Below, piece after piece: positions 40,291 through 48,255 of a stretch of DNA of 64,000 nt; the stretch's first letter is position 1, and every line of letters starts with the position of its first letter. The notes beneath the pieces were generated by a model that did no database searches, was not told the DNA's origin, and was given only the letters and a program-made list of their open reading frames with translations. The stretch is from Pedobacter sp. Its GTDB lineage: Bacteria > Bacteroidota > Bacteroidia > Sphingobacteriales > Sphingobacteriaceae. Made by a program: the position numbers and the translations under genes. The stretch covers positions 45,392-109,391 of the forward strand of contig NZ_JAVHXT010000017.1 in NCBI RefSeq assembly GCF_031119335.1. The letters are read 5' to 3'.

Positions 40291-42606
40291 CTATTGAATT
40301 GCACTGATATAGAAAGTTGCAGAAAACGCAGCCGAAGCTGTATCGCTTACATTTACAAATTTAACTTCGACTAAACCAACAGAGACCACTCTTGCATAAG
40401 CGATAACCACACCCGTAGGCAATTCTATAGATGGCGAAACCGATACACTTGCACCTAAAGCCACTCCAGTTAAGGTAAAGGTTTGTTTATGAGAGCTTTT
40501 TACGGCGATAGCAGGAATGTTGGCGTTTGATGACGCCTTAGAAATAGATGCAATATAAGTACCATTTGTACCAATTCTTACCTTACCATCTGTTGCTAAT
40601 CTGATACCTTCCGTTCTATTAGCTGCAATAACCAGCTCTTTTGCATCTGTAGTACCTACGAAATCGTTGTTAACACCAGGTGTTGTAGTTCCACCAAAGC
40701 TCCCCTCACCATTACCTTTGCGCAACCATGAATCGGTATTTCCTGATGGACCTTGCGGGCCGGCAGGACCTTGCTCACCAGGATTTCCCTGTGCTCCACG
40801 AGGACCCACTGGGCCAGCTACACCTGCGTCACCTTTATCACCTTTGTCGCCCTTTGCTCCTACTGCTCCCTGAGGACCCGGGCTTCCAGTTGGACCTGCA
40901 GGACCTGCCGGGCCAGTTAAACCTATCGAACCCTGGGGACCAGTCGCTCCCACATCACCTTTGTCGCCCTTGTCGCCTTTATCCCCTTTTGCCCCCACAG
41001 CCCCTTGAGGGCCTGTAGCACCAGGTAAACCTTGCGGCCCTTGCGAACCAACATCGCCTTTATCGCCCTTCGCTCCCTGCGGACCAGTTAAACCGATAGC
41101 ACCTTGAGGGCCAACAGAACCCGTATCGCCTTTATCTCCTTTTATACCTTGCGGGCCAACTGCACCTTGAGGACCAGTTGTACCAACATCTCCCTTGTCA
41201 CCTTTATCGCCCTTATCGCCTTTGGCACCTACGGCTCCTTGGGGACCGACCGCACCTTGAGGACCGGTTGTACCTACATCACCCTTATCTCCTTTATCTC
41301 CCTTATCGCCTTTTGCACCTGCTAAACCCTGAGGGCCAACAGCACCTTGAGCGCCAGTAGTACCTGTATCTCCTTTATCACCCTTGTCGCCTTTATCTCC
41401 TTTAAGACCTTGAGGACCAGTTAAGCCTATAGGACCTTGCGGACCAGCTGGACCAGTTAAACCTGTAGGGCCATCTGGACCAATAGCACCCTGTTGTCCC
41501 TGCGCACCTTGAGGACCCGCAACGCCAGCATCACCCTTATCGCCTTTAGCACCTTGAGGACCCTGTAAACCTTGCGGACCAACAGCTCCTTGAGGACCTT
41601 GCGGACCGACAATACCAGTAGTTAAGTTTGCTATGGTTTGCCAAGTACCGTCAGCTTGTCTTTTATAAACGTTTCCGGAATTGTTGTTCAGATATAAATC
41701 ACCTGCATTTACTCCGCTAGGCTCCGTTGCATTACTTGGTGGATTAAGCGTTCCATTGAACCACTGTGCACCAGCTGGACCAACCGGCCCCACAATACCA
41801 GTAGTTAAACTTGCTACCTCCTGCCAAACGTTGTTATTTCTTATAAATACTTTTCCATTTGTATTATTAAGGTAATAGTCTCCATCTTTAGAACCTGCTG
41901 GTTCCGAAGCAGCAACTGGCGGATTTAAATTACCATTAGACCAAACAGCGCCGTTAACGCCGGGCGTTCCTATATCACCTTTGTCACCTTTATCACCAGG
42001 ATCGCCTTTATCTCCCTTATTCCCATTTACGCCATCTACGCCATTTCTACCGGCTGGCCCTTGAGGACCTGTAGCACCGTTTAATCCGTTAACACCGTTT
42101 AATCCAGCATCCCCTTTGTCACCTTTTGGACCTTGCAAACCTTGTGGTCCAATTGCACCAGCGTCACCTTTATCTCCTTTGTCGCCTTTTGCACCTTGAC
42201 CTCCATTAGTCCCAGCATCGCCTTTATCGCCTTTTGGCCCTGGCAAACCCTGTGGCCCCTGCGGACCAACCGACCCTGTATCTCCTTTGTCGCCTTTAGG
42301 ACCTTGTGCACCCGCAGCCCCACCAACAGCTAATTCATCCCACTTATTTAAGTTCCAAACATTGAATTTGTTAGTGCTGGTATTGTAAATAAGTAAACCA
42401 TTAATCACTGCATTTGTAGCACCGGTAGCCTGCAGAGTGTTCCGCTGTGTTTCCGTAAGCCTCGGGATCAGCAAACCTTTTTCAGTAGAATAAATTTCTA
42501 AAATGGATTTTGCATTAGGGTTTTCTGTACCTATACCAATAGCACCTGTTTGAGCGTAAACCGCTGAAGATAAAAACAAGAATGTTAAAAAAGTAAAAAT
42601 TCTCAT
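40291..42606 (-). CDS. Collagen-like fibre protein with two inserted modules
   Basis: A 771-residue exported protein (signal peptide MRIFTFLTFLFLSSAVYA). The N-terminal 95 residues carry the GIGTENPNAKSILEIYSTEK / GLLIPRLTETQR head found in Bacteroidota fibre proteins. Gly-X-Y triplets, many KGD and PQG, run from about 100 to 219 and 331 to 622, broken by two homologous 57-residue modules (GAVWSNGNLNPP and GAQWFNGTLNPP). The last 149 residues form a trimerisation- or tip-like domain (DFVGTTDAKELVIAANRTEG). KGD triplets stabilise bacterial collagen helices without hydroxyproline. It has no T9SS domain itself. It is first in the four-gene operon; ATG 42606 is preferred over an upstream TTG. Confidence 0.92.
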   Translation of the reverse strand: MRIFTFLTFLFLSSAVYAQTGAIGIGTENPNAKSILEIYSTEKGLLIPRLTETQRNTLQATGATNAVINGLLIYNTSTNKFNVWNLNKWDELAVGGAAGAQGPKGDKGDTGSVGPQGPQGLPGPKGDKGDAGTNGGQGAKGDKGDKGDAGAIGPQGLQGPKGDKGDAGLNGVNGLNGATGPQGPAGRNGVDGVNGNKGDKGDPGDKGDKGDIGTPGVNGAVWSNGNLNPPVAASEPAGSKDGDYYLNNTNGKVFIRNNNVWQEVASLTTGIVGPVGPAGAQWFNGTLNPPSNATEPSGVNAGDLYLNNNSGNVYKRQADGTWQTIANLTTGIVGPQGPQGAVGPQGLQGPQGAKGDKGDAGVAGPQGAQGQQGAIGPDGPTGLTGPAGPQGPIGLTGPQGLKGDKGDKGDKGDTGTTGAQGAVGPQGLAGAKGDKGDKGDKGDVGTTGPQGAVGPQGAVGAKGDKGDKGDKGDVGTTGPQGAVGPQGIKGDKGDTGSVGPQGAIGLTGPQGAKGDKGDVGSQGPQGLPGATGPQGAVGAKGDKGDKGDKGDVGATGPQGSIGLTGPAGPAGPTGSPGPQGAVGAKGDKGDKGDAGVAGPVGPRGAQGNPGEQGPAGPQGPSGNTDSWLRKGNGEGSFGGTTTPGVNNDFVGTTDAKELVIAANRTEGIRLATDGKVRIGTNGTYIASISKASSNANIPAIAVKSSHKQTFTLTGVALGASVSVSPSIELPTGVVIAYARVVSVGLVEVKFVNVSDTASAAFSATFYISAIQ
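40741..41610 (-). repeat. Gly-X-Y coding tandem repeats
   Basis: The second collagen tract is built of near-identical 9-bp triplet blocks and longer units (GDKGDKGDKGDVGTTGPQG recurs at least three times). Synonymous third-base differences are scattered, so the units are old enough to have diverged, but long stretches remain close enough for slippage or recombination. Confidence 0.75.
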
Positions 42607-42832
42607 AAGCGTCAATATCTGAAATGTTGAGTTTTGGGTAATAATGTACTCAAAATAAGAGTATAATTTTCAGATTCGCAAACTTATCAACATTTTTTTT
42701 ATCAAAATTCCAAATTATGTGGAAAACTACTTATTGGATTAACAACAAAAAGTGATAAAAACCCATCTAGCGATAGTCTTTAAACAGATAAAAAAATTAA
42801 CTTTGTTATAATAACTATATAATTAATTTTTA

Positions 42833-43678
42833 ATGAAACATACAATCAGTGAACTAGAAGACATCGCTTCGCAAGTAAGAAGAGATATCCTTCGAATGGT
42901 ACACGCAGTGCAATCTGGGCATCCGGGCGCTTCGTTAGGCTGTGCAGATTTCTTCACGGCTCTTTATTTCGAGGTATTGAACCACAATCCTAAATTTGAC
43001 ATGGACGGTAAGAATGAAGATCTTTTCTTTTTATCTAACGGTCATATTTCTCCAGTTTGGTATAGTGTATTGGCCAGAGCAGGTTATTTTGATATTAGCG
43101 AATTAAAAACTTTTAGAAAACTAGATTCAAGGCTTCAGGGCCACCCTACTACCCACGAAGGCTTACCAGGCATCCGTATCGCTTCGGGCTCTTTAGGCCA
43201 GGGACTTTCGGTAGCCATTGGGGCAGCCCTTGCCAAAAAAATAAATGGCGACAAATCTCTAGTTTTTGCTTTACTTGGCGATGGCGAATTGCAAGAAGGT
43301 CAAAATTGGGAAGCACTAATGTTTGCACCACACAACAAAGTTGATAACATTATCGCTAGTGTAGATTACAACGGCCAACAAATTGATGGCCCTACAGAAA
43401 AAGTACTTTCTTTAGAAAATTTACAGGCTAAATTCGAAGCTTTTGGATGGCATGTAATTACTTCTAACGGAAACAACATGGACGAGATTGTAAAAGCTTT
43501 AGAATACGCTAAATCTCTAACAGGAAAAGGTAAACCTATTTTAAATTTGATGAGCACTCAAATGGGTTACGGCGTAGATTTTATGGTTGGCACGCACAAA
43601 TGGCACGGTTCTGCTCCAAACGATGAGCAATTGGAAAATGCTTTGGGTCAAATCAAAGAAACAGCTGGGGATTATTAA
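42833..43678 (+). CDS. Transketolase, N-terminal subunit
   Basis: A 281-residue protein equal to the thiamine-diphosphate-binding half of transketolase. HAVQSGHPGASLGCADFFTAL, the GHISPVWYSVLARAG segment, GSLGQGLSVAIGAA and the ThDP/Mg motif GDGELQEGQNWEA are present. It works with the next gene as a split transketolase in the pentose phosphate pathway, moving two-carbon units between sugar phosphates. A Bacteroidota -7-like ACTTTGTTATAAT region lies upstream. Confidence 0.95.
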   Translation: MKHTISELEDIASQVRRDILRMVHAVQSGHPGASLGCADFFTALYFEVLNHNPKFDMDGKNEDLFFLSNGHISPVWYSVLARAGYFDISELKTFRKLDSRLQGHPTTHEGLPGIRIASGSLGQGLSVAIGAALAKKINGDKSLVFALLGDGELQEGQNWEALMFAPHNKVDNIIASVDYNGQQIDGPTEKVLSLENLQAKFEAFGWHVITSNGNNMDEIVKALEYAKSLTGKGKPILNLMSTQMGYGVDFMVGTHKWHGSAPNDEQLENALGQIKETAGDY

Positions 43679-43755
43679 TTCAAAGTACAGCGTATAGAGA
43701 TATGCGTATAGAGGGAAATCGCAATACGCAATACGCTTTACTCAATACTAAAAAA

Positions 43756-44712
43756 ATGAAGAAATACACTTACACAGATAAGAAAGATACTCGCTCTGGT
43801 TTTGGAGCAGGCTTGCATGAGGCAGGCAAAAAAAATGAAAACGTAGTTGCGCTATGTGCCGATCTAGTGGGTTCATTAAAAATGGATGCGTTTATTAAGG
43901 ATTTTCCTGAGCGTTTTATCCAAGTTGGTATTGCAGAAGCAAACATGATGGGCATTGCAGCTGGCTTAACCATTGGTGGTAAAATTCCATTCACTGGTAC
44001 TTTCGCTAACTTTTCTACTGGAAGGGTTTACGATCAGATCCGTCAATCTATTGCTTATTCGGGCAAAAACGTTAAAATTTGTGCTTCACACGCTGGCTTA
44101 ACTTTAGGAGAAGATGGCGCTACCCACCAAATTTTGGAAGACATAGGTTTAATGAAGATGTTGCCTGGCATGACAGTAATTAACACTTGTGATTATAACC
44201 AAACTAAAGCAGCTACTTTAGCATTGGTAGATCACGAAGGCCCAGTTTATTTACGTTTTGGTCGCCCGGTAATCCCTGTATTTACGCCAGAAGATCAAAA
44301 GTTTGAAATTGGCAAAGCATGGATGGTGAACGAAGGCAAAGATGTAACTATTGTTGCTACTGGTCATATGGTTTGGAGAGCTATCCAAGCTGGCGAAGAG
44401 CTAGAGAAATTAGGTATCGATGCTGAAATTATAAATATCCACACGATTAAACCTTTGGACGAAGAAGCTATCTTAAAGTCGGTAAAGAAAACTGGTTGCG
44501 TTGTAACTTGCGAAGAGCACAACAAACTAGGTGGTTTGGGCGAAAGCGTTGCACACCTATTAACAACTACTTATTTAGCTCCTCAAGAGTTTGTGGCTGT
44601 TAACGATAGCTTCGGCGAAAGCGGTACACCAGATCAGTTAATGACAAAATATAAACTAGATCCATCAGACATTGTTGCAGCAGTGCAAAAAGTGATGGCT
44701 AGAAAAAAATAG
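43756..44712 (+). CDS. Transketolase, C-terminal subunit
   Basis: A 318-residue protein with the pyrimidine-binding and C-terminal transketolase domains. TRSGFGAGLHEAGKKNENVV, AEANMMGIAAGL, the ASHAGLTLGEDGATHQ loop and the CEEHNKLGGLGE C-terminal domain are typical; the Glu of FIQVGIAEANM activates ThDP. The frame is open 54 bp further up, but the MKKYTYTDKKDTRSGF start at 43756 fits the family, and the extra codons come from a repeat-like spacer (ATACGCAATACGC). Confidence 0.94.
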   Translation: MKKYTYTDKKDTRSGFGAGLHEAGKKNENVVALCADLVGSLKMDAFIKDFPERFIQVGIAEANMMGIAAGLTIGGKIPFTGTFANFSTGRVYDQIRQSIAYSGKNVKICASHAGLTLGEDGATHQILEDIGLMKMLPGMTVINTCDYNQTKAATLALVDHEGPVYLRFGRPVIPVFTPEDQKFEIGKAWMVNEGKDVTIVATGHMVWRAIQAGEELEKLGIDAEIINIHTIKPLDEEAILKSVKKTGCVVTCEEHNKLGGLGESVAHLLTTTYLAPQEFVAVNDSFGESGTPDQLMTKYKLDPSDIVAAVQKVMARKK

Positions 44713-44783
44713 ATTTGAGACATTAGATATGAGATTTAAGACATTGACTAAATCTCATATCTCAAATCTCGAATCTCAAATCT
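44711..44783. repeat. AGATTTGAGA / TCTCAAATCT nested inverted repeat
   Basis: Outer arms AGATTTGAGA (44711-44720) and TCTCAAATCT (44774-44783), inner arms ATATGAGATTTA (44727-44738) and TAAATCTCATAT (44749-44760). It starts at the transketolase stop codon and ends 8 nt before the sigma factor ATG, so it could act as terminator and would also shape the sigma factor leader. Confidence 0.75.
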
Positions 44784-44791
44784 AATTCTGA

Positions 44792-45343
44792 ATGAAGCAA
44801 GTTGAAGACGAAGAGATACTTTCGAAGTTTAATGAAGAAAAAACTCGCAATGTAGGTTTCAACTTATTGCTACAAAAATACCAGCAGAAAATCTATTGGC
44901 ATATCCGCAGGTTGGTAATAGACCATGATGATGCCGATGATTTAGTTCAGGAAACCTTTGTGAAGGTTTGGAAAAACTTGCACAACTTCCGCAGCGATTC
45001 GCAGCTTTATACTTGGATCTACAGAATTGCTACCAACGAATCCATTACATTTCTTAATAAGAAGAAAAACCGCAATAATATTTCTTTAGATGAAGTGAAT
45101 ACGGAACTTGCCGAAACGCTTGCTTCTTCCACATATTTTGATGGCGATAAAGTTCAGCGCAAACTGCAACAAGCCGTGCTTACACTTCCAGAAAAACAGC
45201 GTATCATCTTTAACATGAAGTATTTTGACGACATGAAATACGAAGAAATATCTGAAGTTTTAGGCACCAGCGTGGGGGCTTTAAAGGCCTCGTTCCACAT
45301 CGCTGTAAAAAAAATCGAAACTATTTTATTAAATGAAGATTGA
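44792..45343 (+). CDS. ECF-type RNA polymerase sigma factor
   Basis: A 183-residue sigma-70 family protein of the ECF size. Region 2 includes DADDLVQETFVKVWKNLHNF and region 4 includes LPEKQRIIFNMKYFDDMKY, then TSVGALKASFHIAVKKI as the recognition helix. No sigma domain 3. It is followed 40 bp later by a membrane protein and a Spy-like periplasmic protein, the layout expected for an envelope-stress sigma factor with its regulator. Confidence 0.93.
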   Translation: MKQVEDEEILSKFNEEKTRNVGFNLLLQKYQQKIYWHIRRLVIDHDDADDLVQETFVKVWKNLHNFRSDSQLYTWIYRIATNESITFLNKKKNRNNISLDEVNTELAETLASSTYFDGDKVQRKLQQAVLTLPEKQRIIFNMKYFDDMKYEEISEVLGTSVGALKASFHIAVKKIETILLNED

Positions 45344-45382
45344 AATTAAACCTTTTGTCTAAAAAAACATCAATAAATACGA

Positions 45383-45994
45383 ATGAGTAAAATGGCCGAA
45401 AATATGGAATGGGAAAACGAAGCGCCAAGATTAGCTAAACTGAAAAAATCTAACCCTTTTACAGTTCCTTCTGATTATTTCGAAGGACTTGAGGAAAGGA
45501 TCAATCAGTCTGTATTTATGAGTTCGCTACAAAAAAGTGAACAGACAGGTTTTACCGTGCCGGCAAATTATTTCGATGAGTTGGAAAGCCAAATCAACTC
45601 GAGAATTACCTTAGCGCAATTTACAGAAGAAACTACTGGCTTTAAAGTGCCTAATGGTTATTTCGAGCAATTGCAGCAAAATATCGAAGCCAAAACTACC
45701 AGTACCAAAAAAGCCGTTAAACTTTGGCAAAAACCTTTGTTTAAGTATACCGTAGCAGCTTCTCTTGTACTTGCATCAACTACCGGTTGGTTTGCAAACG
45801 AACAATATCAAAACAGGCAGTTACGCAAAACAGAGCTGGCCAAAGAGCAATTGCTTTATGATATAGATGAAAGCGTAATTCTAGAATACGTACAAGAAAG
45901 CCAAAATGTTAAAACCGCTAACGTGACAGATGACGAAATGGAAAGTTACATCTTAAGTAATTTCTCTACCAGTGATTTATCTAACAATTTATAA
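45383..45994 (+). CDS. Putative membrane partner of the ECF sigma factor, with VPxxYF repeats
   Basis: A 203-residue protein, not assigned to a named family. The N-terminal 100 residues hold three similar units spaced about 36 residues apart: FTVPSDYFEGLEERI, FTVPANYFDELESQI and FKVPNGYFEQLQQNI. One transmembrane helix follows (YTVAASLVLASTTGWFA, about 125-141), then about 60 residues facing the periplasm. A cytosolic repeat domain joined to one helix, directly behind an ECF sigma gene, suggests an anti-sigma factor. It lacks the usual zinc HxxxCxxC motif, so this is inference. Confidence 0.72.
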   Translation: MSKMAENMEWENEAPRLAKLKKSNPFTVPSDYFEGLEERINQSVFMSSLQKSEQTGFTVPANYFDELESQINSRITLAQFTEETTGFKVPNGYFEQLQQNIEAKTTSTKKAVKLWQKPLFKYTVAASLVLASTTGWFANEQYQNRQLRKTELAKEQLLYDIDESVILEYVQESQNVKTANVTDDEMESYILSNFSTSDLSNNL

Positions 45995-45997
45995 AGA

Positions 45998-46456
45998 ATG
46001 AAACACCTTATTTTCGCACTTTTAATTTCAATACCTTTCTTAGCGACAGCCCAGGGGCCGCGTGGTGGAGGTGGAGAAAAAATGGAAGCCAGAAAAGTTG
46101 CCTGGTTAACTACAAAATTGGATTTATCGGCAGAAGACGCTAAAATTTTCTGGCCAATCTATAACGATTATGTAAGGGAACTATCTACTTTAAGGAAAGA
46201 GCGTTCTCAAAAAATGATCAGCTTTAGAAAACTGAAAGAAATTGAAGATTTGGATGATGAAGAAATTCAAACTTTAATTTTAAACGATTTCAATTTTAGA
46301 CAACGTGACTTGAATATCGAACGCAAATACTATAACAAGTTCAAATCTAGCTTACCAATTAAAACAGTAGGCAAGTTCTACAGAGCGCAAGAAGCTTTCA
46401 AAAAGGAAATTTTACAGCAATACAGAACGGCAATGCCTGCTCAGCCAGCTAATTAG
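45998..46456 (+). CDS. Spy/CpxP-like periplasmic protein
   Basis: A 152-residue exported protein (signal peptide MKHLIFALLISIPFLATAQ, then a GPRGGGGE linker). The helical body (LDLSAEDAKIFWPIYNDYVR, RKERSQKMISFRKLKEIEDL, then RKYYNKFKSSLPIKTVGKFY) has the layout of Spy/CpxP/LTXXQ periplasmic chaperones and metal sensors, with IKTVGKFYRAQ in the place of the LT..Q motif. It starts 3 bp past the membrane-partner gene and ends at a strong terminator, so the three genes form one unit. Confidence 0.83.
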   Translation: MKHLIFALLISIPFLATAQGPRGGGGEKMEARKVAWLTTKLDLSAEDAKIFWPIYNDYVRELSTLRKERSQKMISFRKLKEIEDLDDEEIQTLILNDFNFRQRDLNIERKYYNKFKSSLPIKTVGKFYRAQEAFKKEILQQYRTAMPAQPAN

Positions 46457-46474
46457 ACCACATAATTATTTGAA

Positions 46475-46505
46475 AAAGTCCCGGTTTAACGCCGGGACTT
46501 TTTTA
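46475..46505 (+). terminator. Rho-independent terminator of the sigma operon
   Basis: AAAGTCCCGG (46475-46484) and CCGGGACTTT (46492-46501) pair perfectly around TTTAACG, then TTTT. 18 bp past the Spy-like stop codon. Confidence 0.9.
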
Positions 46506-46543
46506 TTTGACGTTATTTCCAAAAAACTGAAATTTAAATCAGT

Positions 46544-46551
46544 TATTTTTG
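46544..46551 (+). promoter_or_regulatory. -7 promoter element TATTTTTG
   Basis: Exact TAnnTTTG ending 3 nt before ATG 46555. A TTG start at 46549 would lie inside the element. Confidence 0.6.
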
Positions 46552-46554
46552 TGC

Positions 46555-47754
46555 ATGCTTACCCAACGACAACTCTTTCTACAGCACAACGCACAAACCT
46601 CTCCTACTCCTTTAATGCTCGAATTTGTAAAGGCAAAAGGTGTTCATATTTACGATGCTGATGGCAAAGCATATTTGGATTTAATTGCAGGAATTGGTGT
46701 AAGTAATGTTGGCCATTGCCATCCCAATGTAGTTTCGGCAGTAAAAAACCAAGTCGAAACCTATATGCACTTGATGGTGTATGGCGAGTTTGTTCAAAGT
46801 CCGCAGGTTAATTTTGCTACGGCTTTGGCTTCGGTTTTACCGAACAATTTAAGCAGCACTTACTTTGTAAACTCGGGTGCCGAAGCCGTAGAAGGTGCTA
46901 TGAAATTAGCGAAACGTTACACTGGCAGAAAAGGTTTTGTAGCTTGCAAAAACGCTTACCACGGCAGTACTCAAGGTGCAGAAAGTTTAATGGAGAGCGA
47001 CTTTTATTCTGCAGGCTACGGTCCCTTTTTACCAAACGTAAACTTCATCAACCATAACAATATTGCTGATCTTGAAAAAATAACTAGCGAAACTGCAGCT
47101 GTTTTTGTAGAACCGATACAAGGCGAAGCAGGCATCAGAGTAGCCGAGCAAGCTTACATGGATGCTTTGAGAAAAAGATGCGATGAAACCGGAGCACTTT
47201 TAGTCTTTGATGAAATCCAATCTGGTTTTGGCAGATCAGGAAAGATGTTCGCTTTTGAGCATTACAACGTAACTCCAGATATTTTACTTTTGGCTAAAGG
47301 AATTGGCGGCGGAATGCCAATTGGTGCTTTTATTAGCTCCCTAGAAATTATGTCAGTGCTATCTTACAACCCAATTTTAGGGCACATGACTACCTTTGGC
47401 GGCCATCCCGTTTGTTGTGCAGCTGGTTTAGCAACCTTAAACACATTGACAGATGAGAATATTGTTGCCAGCGTAGAAAGCAAAGGACAACTTTTCAAAT
47501 CACTTTTACAACACCCAGCTATCACCGAAATTAGAGGAAAAGGCTTGATGCTTGCTGTAGGTTTCGATAGTTTTGAAACCAACAAAGCAATTATTGATGC
47601 TTGTATTGAAGATGGGATTATTAGCGATTGGTTTTTGCACTGCAGCGATGCTATGCGAATTGCACCACCACTAATCATTACGGAAGATGAGATTAGAGAG
47701 GCTTGTAGTACAATAATCAAAAATATTGATAAAATAACTCAAAAAGCTAGTTAG
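46555..47754 (+). CDS. Class III (aspartate aminotransferase family) PLP aminotransferase
   Basis: A 399-residue fold-type I, class III aminotransferase, of the ArgD/RocD/4-aminobutyrate group. GIGVSNVGHCHPNVV, NSGAEAVEGAMKLAKRYTGR, the VFDEIQSGFGRSG segment with the PLP-contacting Asp, and LLAKGIGGGMPIGAF with the Schiff-base Lys are clear. The amino donor cannot be settled: acetylornithine, ornithine and omega-amino acids are possible. ATG 46555 replaces a TTG at 46549 for the reason given at the promoter element. Confidence 0.92.
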   Translation: MLTQRQLFLQHNAQTSPTPLMLEFVKAKGVHIYDADGKAYLDLIAGIGVSNVGHCHPNVVSAVKNQVETYMHLMVYGEFVQSPQVNFATALASVLPNNLSSTYFVNSGAEAVEGAMKLAKRYTGRKGFVACKNAYHGSTQGAESLMESDFYSAGYGPFLPNVNFINHNNIADLEKITSETAAVFVEPIQGEAGIRVAEQAYMDALRKRCDETGALLVFDEIQSGFGRSGKMFAFEHYNVTPDILLLAKGIGGGMPIGAFISSLEIMSVLSYNPILGHMTTFGGHPVCCAAGLATLNTLTDENIVASVESKGQLFKSLLQHPAITEIRGKGLMLAVGFDSFETNKAIIDACIEDGIISDWFLHCSDAMRIAPPLIITEDEIREACSTIIKNIDKITQKAS

Positions 47755-47865
47755 TCACACTATCAAACAGAACTTACTTAATGTTTCTTAATTCCTTAAT
47801 GGTTTTAATATTTTAGGAAAACATAAGAAAGTGAAGATTAATTAAGCTTAAAAAACTAAAACAAC

Positions 47866-48147
47866 ATGGAAATCATTCAAGAAAACGACGAAAAAAGAGG
47901 CACCTTCAAAGCGGTAGAAAACGGTACTGAAGCAGGTTCAATGACTTATACTTGGGCTGGTCCAACCAAATTCATTATAGACCATACCGATGTAAATCCA
48001 GATTTTAAAGGCAAAGGCGTTGGCAAACAAATGGTGATGAAAGCCGTAGCATATGCCAGAGCAAATCAATTAAAGATTATGCCTTTGTGTCCGTTTGCAA
48101 AATCCGTATTTGATAAGGATGGCGAAATTAGCGATGTCTTGTTTTAA
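47866..48147 (+). CDS. Short GNAT-type N-acetyltransferase (YidJ/Gcn5-related)
   Basis: A 93-residue minimal GNAT-like protein of the kind found with human GTF3C/NATD1-like relatives. AGSMTYTWAGPTKFIIDHT, VNPDFKGKGVGKQMVMKAV (acetyl-CoA loop GKGVGK) and KIMPLCPFAKSVFDK with a conserved Cys are visible. It lacks most of a full GNAT fold. The target is unknown; small-molecule or protein N-acetylation are both possible. Confidence 0.9.
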   Translation: MEIIQENDEKRGTFKAVENGTEAGSMTYTWAGPTKFIIDHTDVNPDFKGKGVGKQMVMKAVAYARANQLKIMPLCPFAKSVFDKDGEISDVLF

Positions 48148-48169
48148 AATTTGATTATCAGTCCTTTAT

Positions 48170-48255
48170 CGCAAGATTGCTTCAAAAAGCTCGCAATGGC
48201 GAGAATATATTTTTATCTCACACTCCGGGAGAGATGCCGAAGGCAGAGAAGGGCT
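48170..48255. repeat. Degenerate palindromic repeat plus GAGATGCC-AAGGCAGAGA element
   Basis: Two decayed members of families seen elsewhere: CGCAAGATTGCTTC with GCTCGCAATGGCGAG (compare 8628-8714), then CCGGGAGAGATGCCGAAGG with CAGAGAAGGGC (compare 30303-30329). Confidence 0.55.

Noticed and set aside
40741..41610. Regular repeats that might be taken for a CRISPR array
   Set aside because: The period follows Gly-X-Y codons inside one long frame, there are no unique equal-length spacers, and no cas genes are near.
40667..42333. Several ORFs of 60-96 residues antisense or out of frame within the collagen gene
   Set aside because: Shadow frames of the regular 9-bp Gly-X-Y codon pattern, which keeps other frames open.
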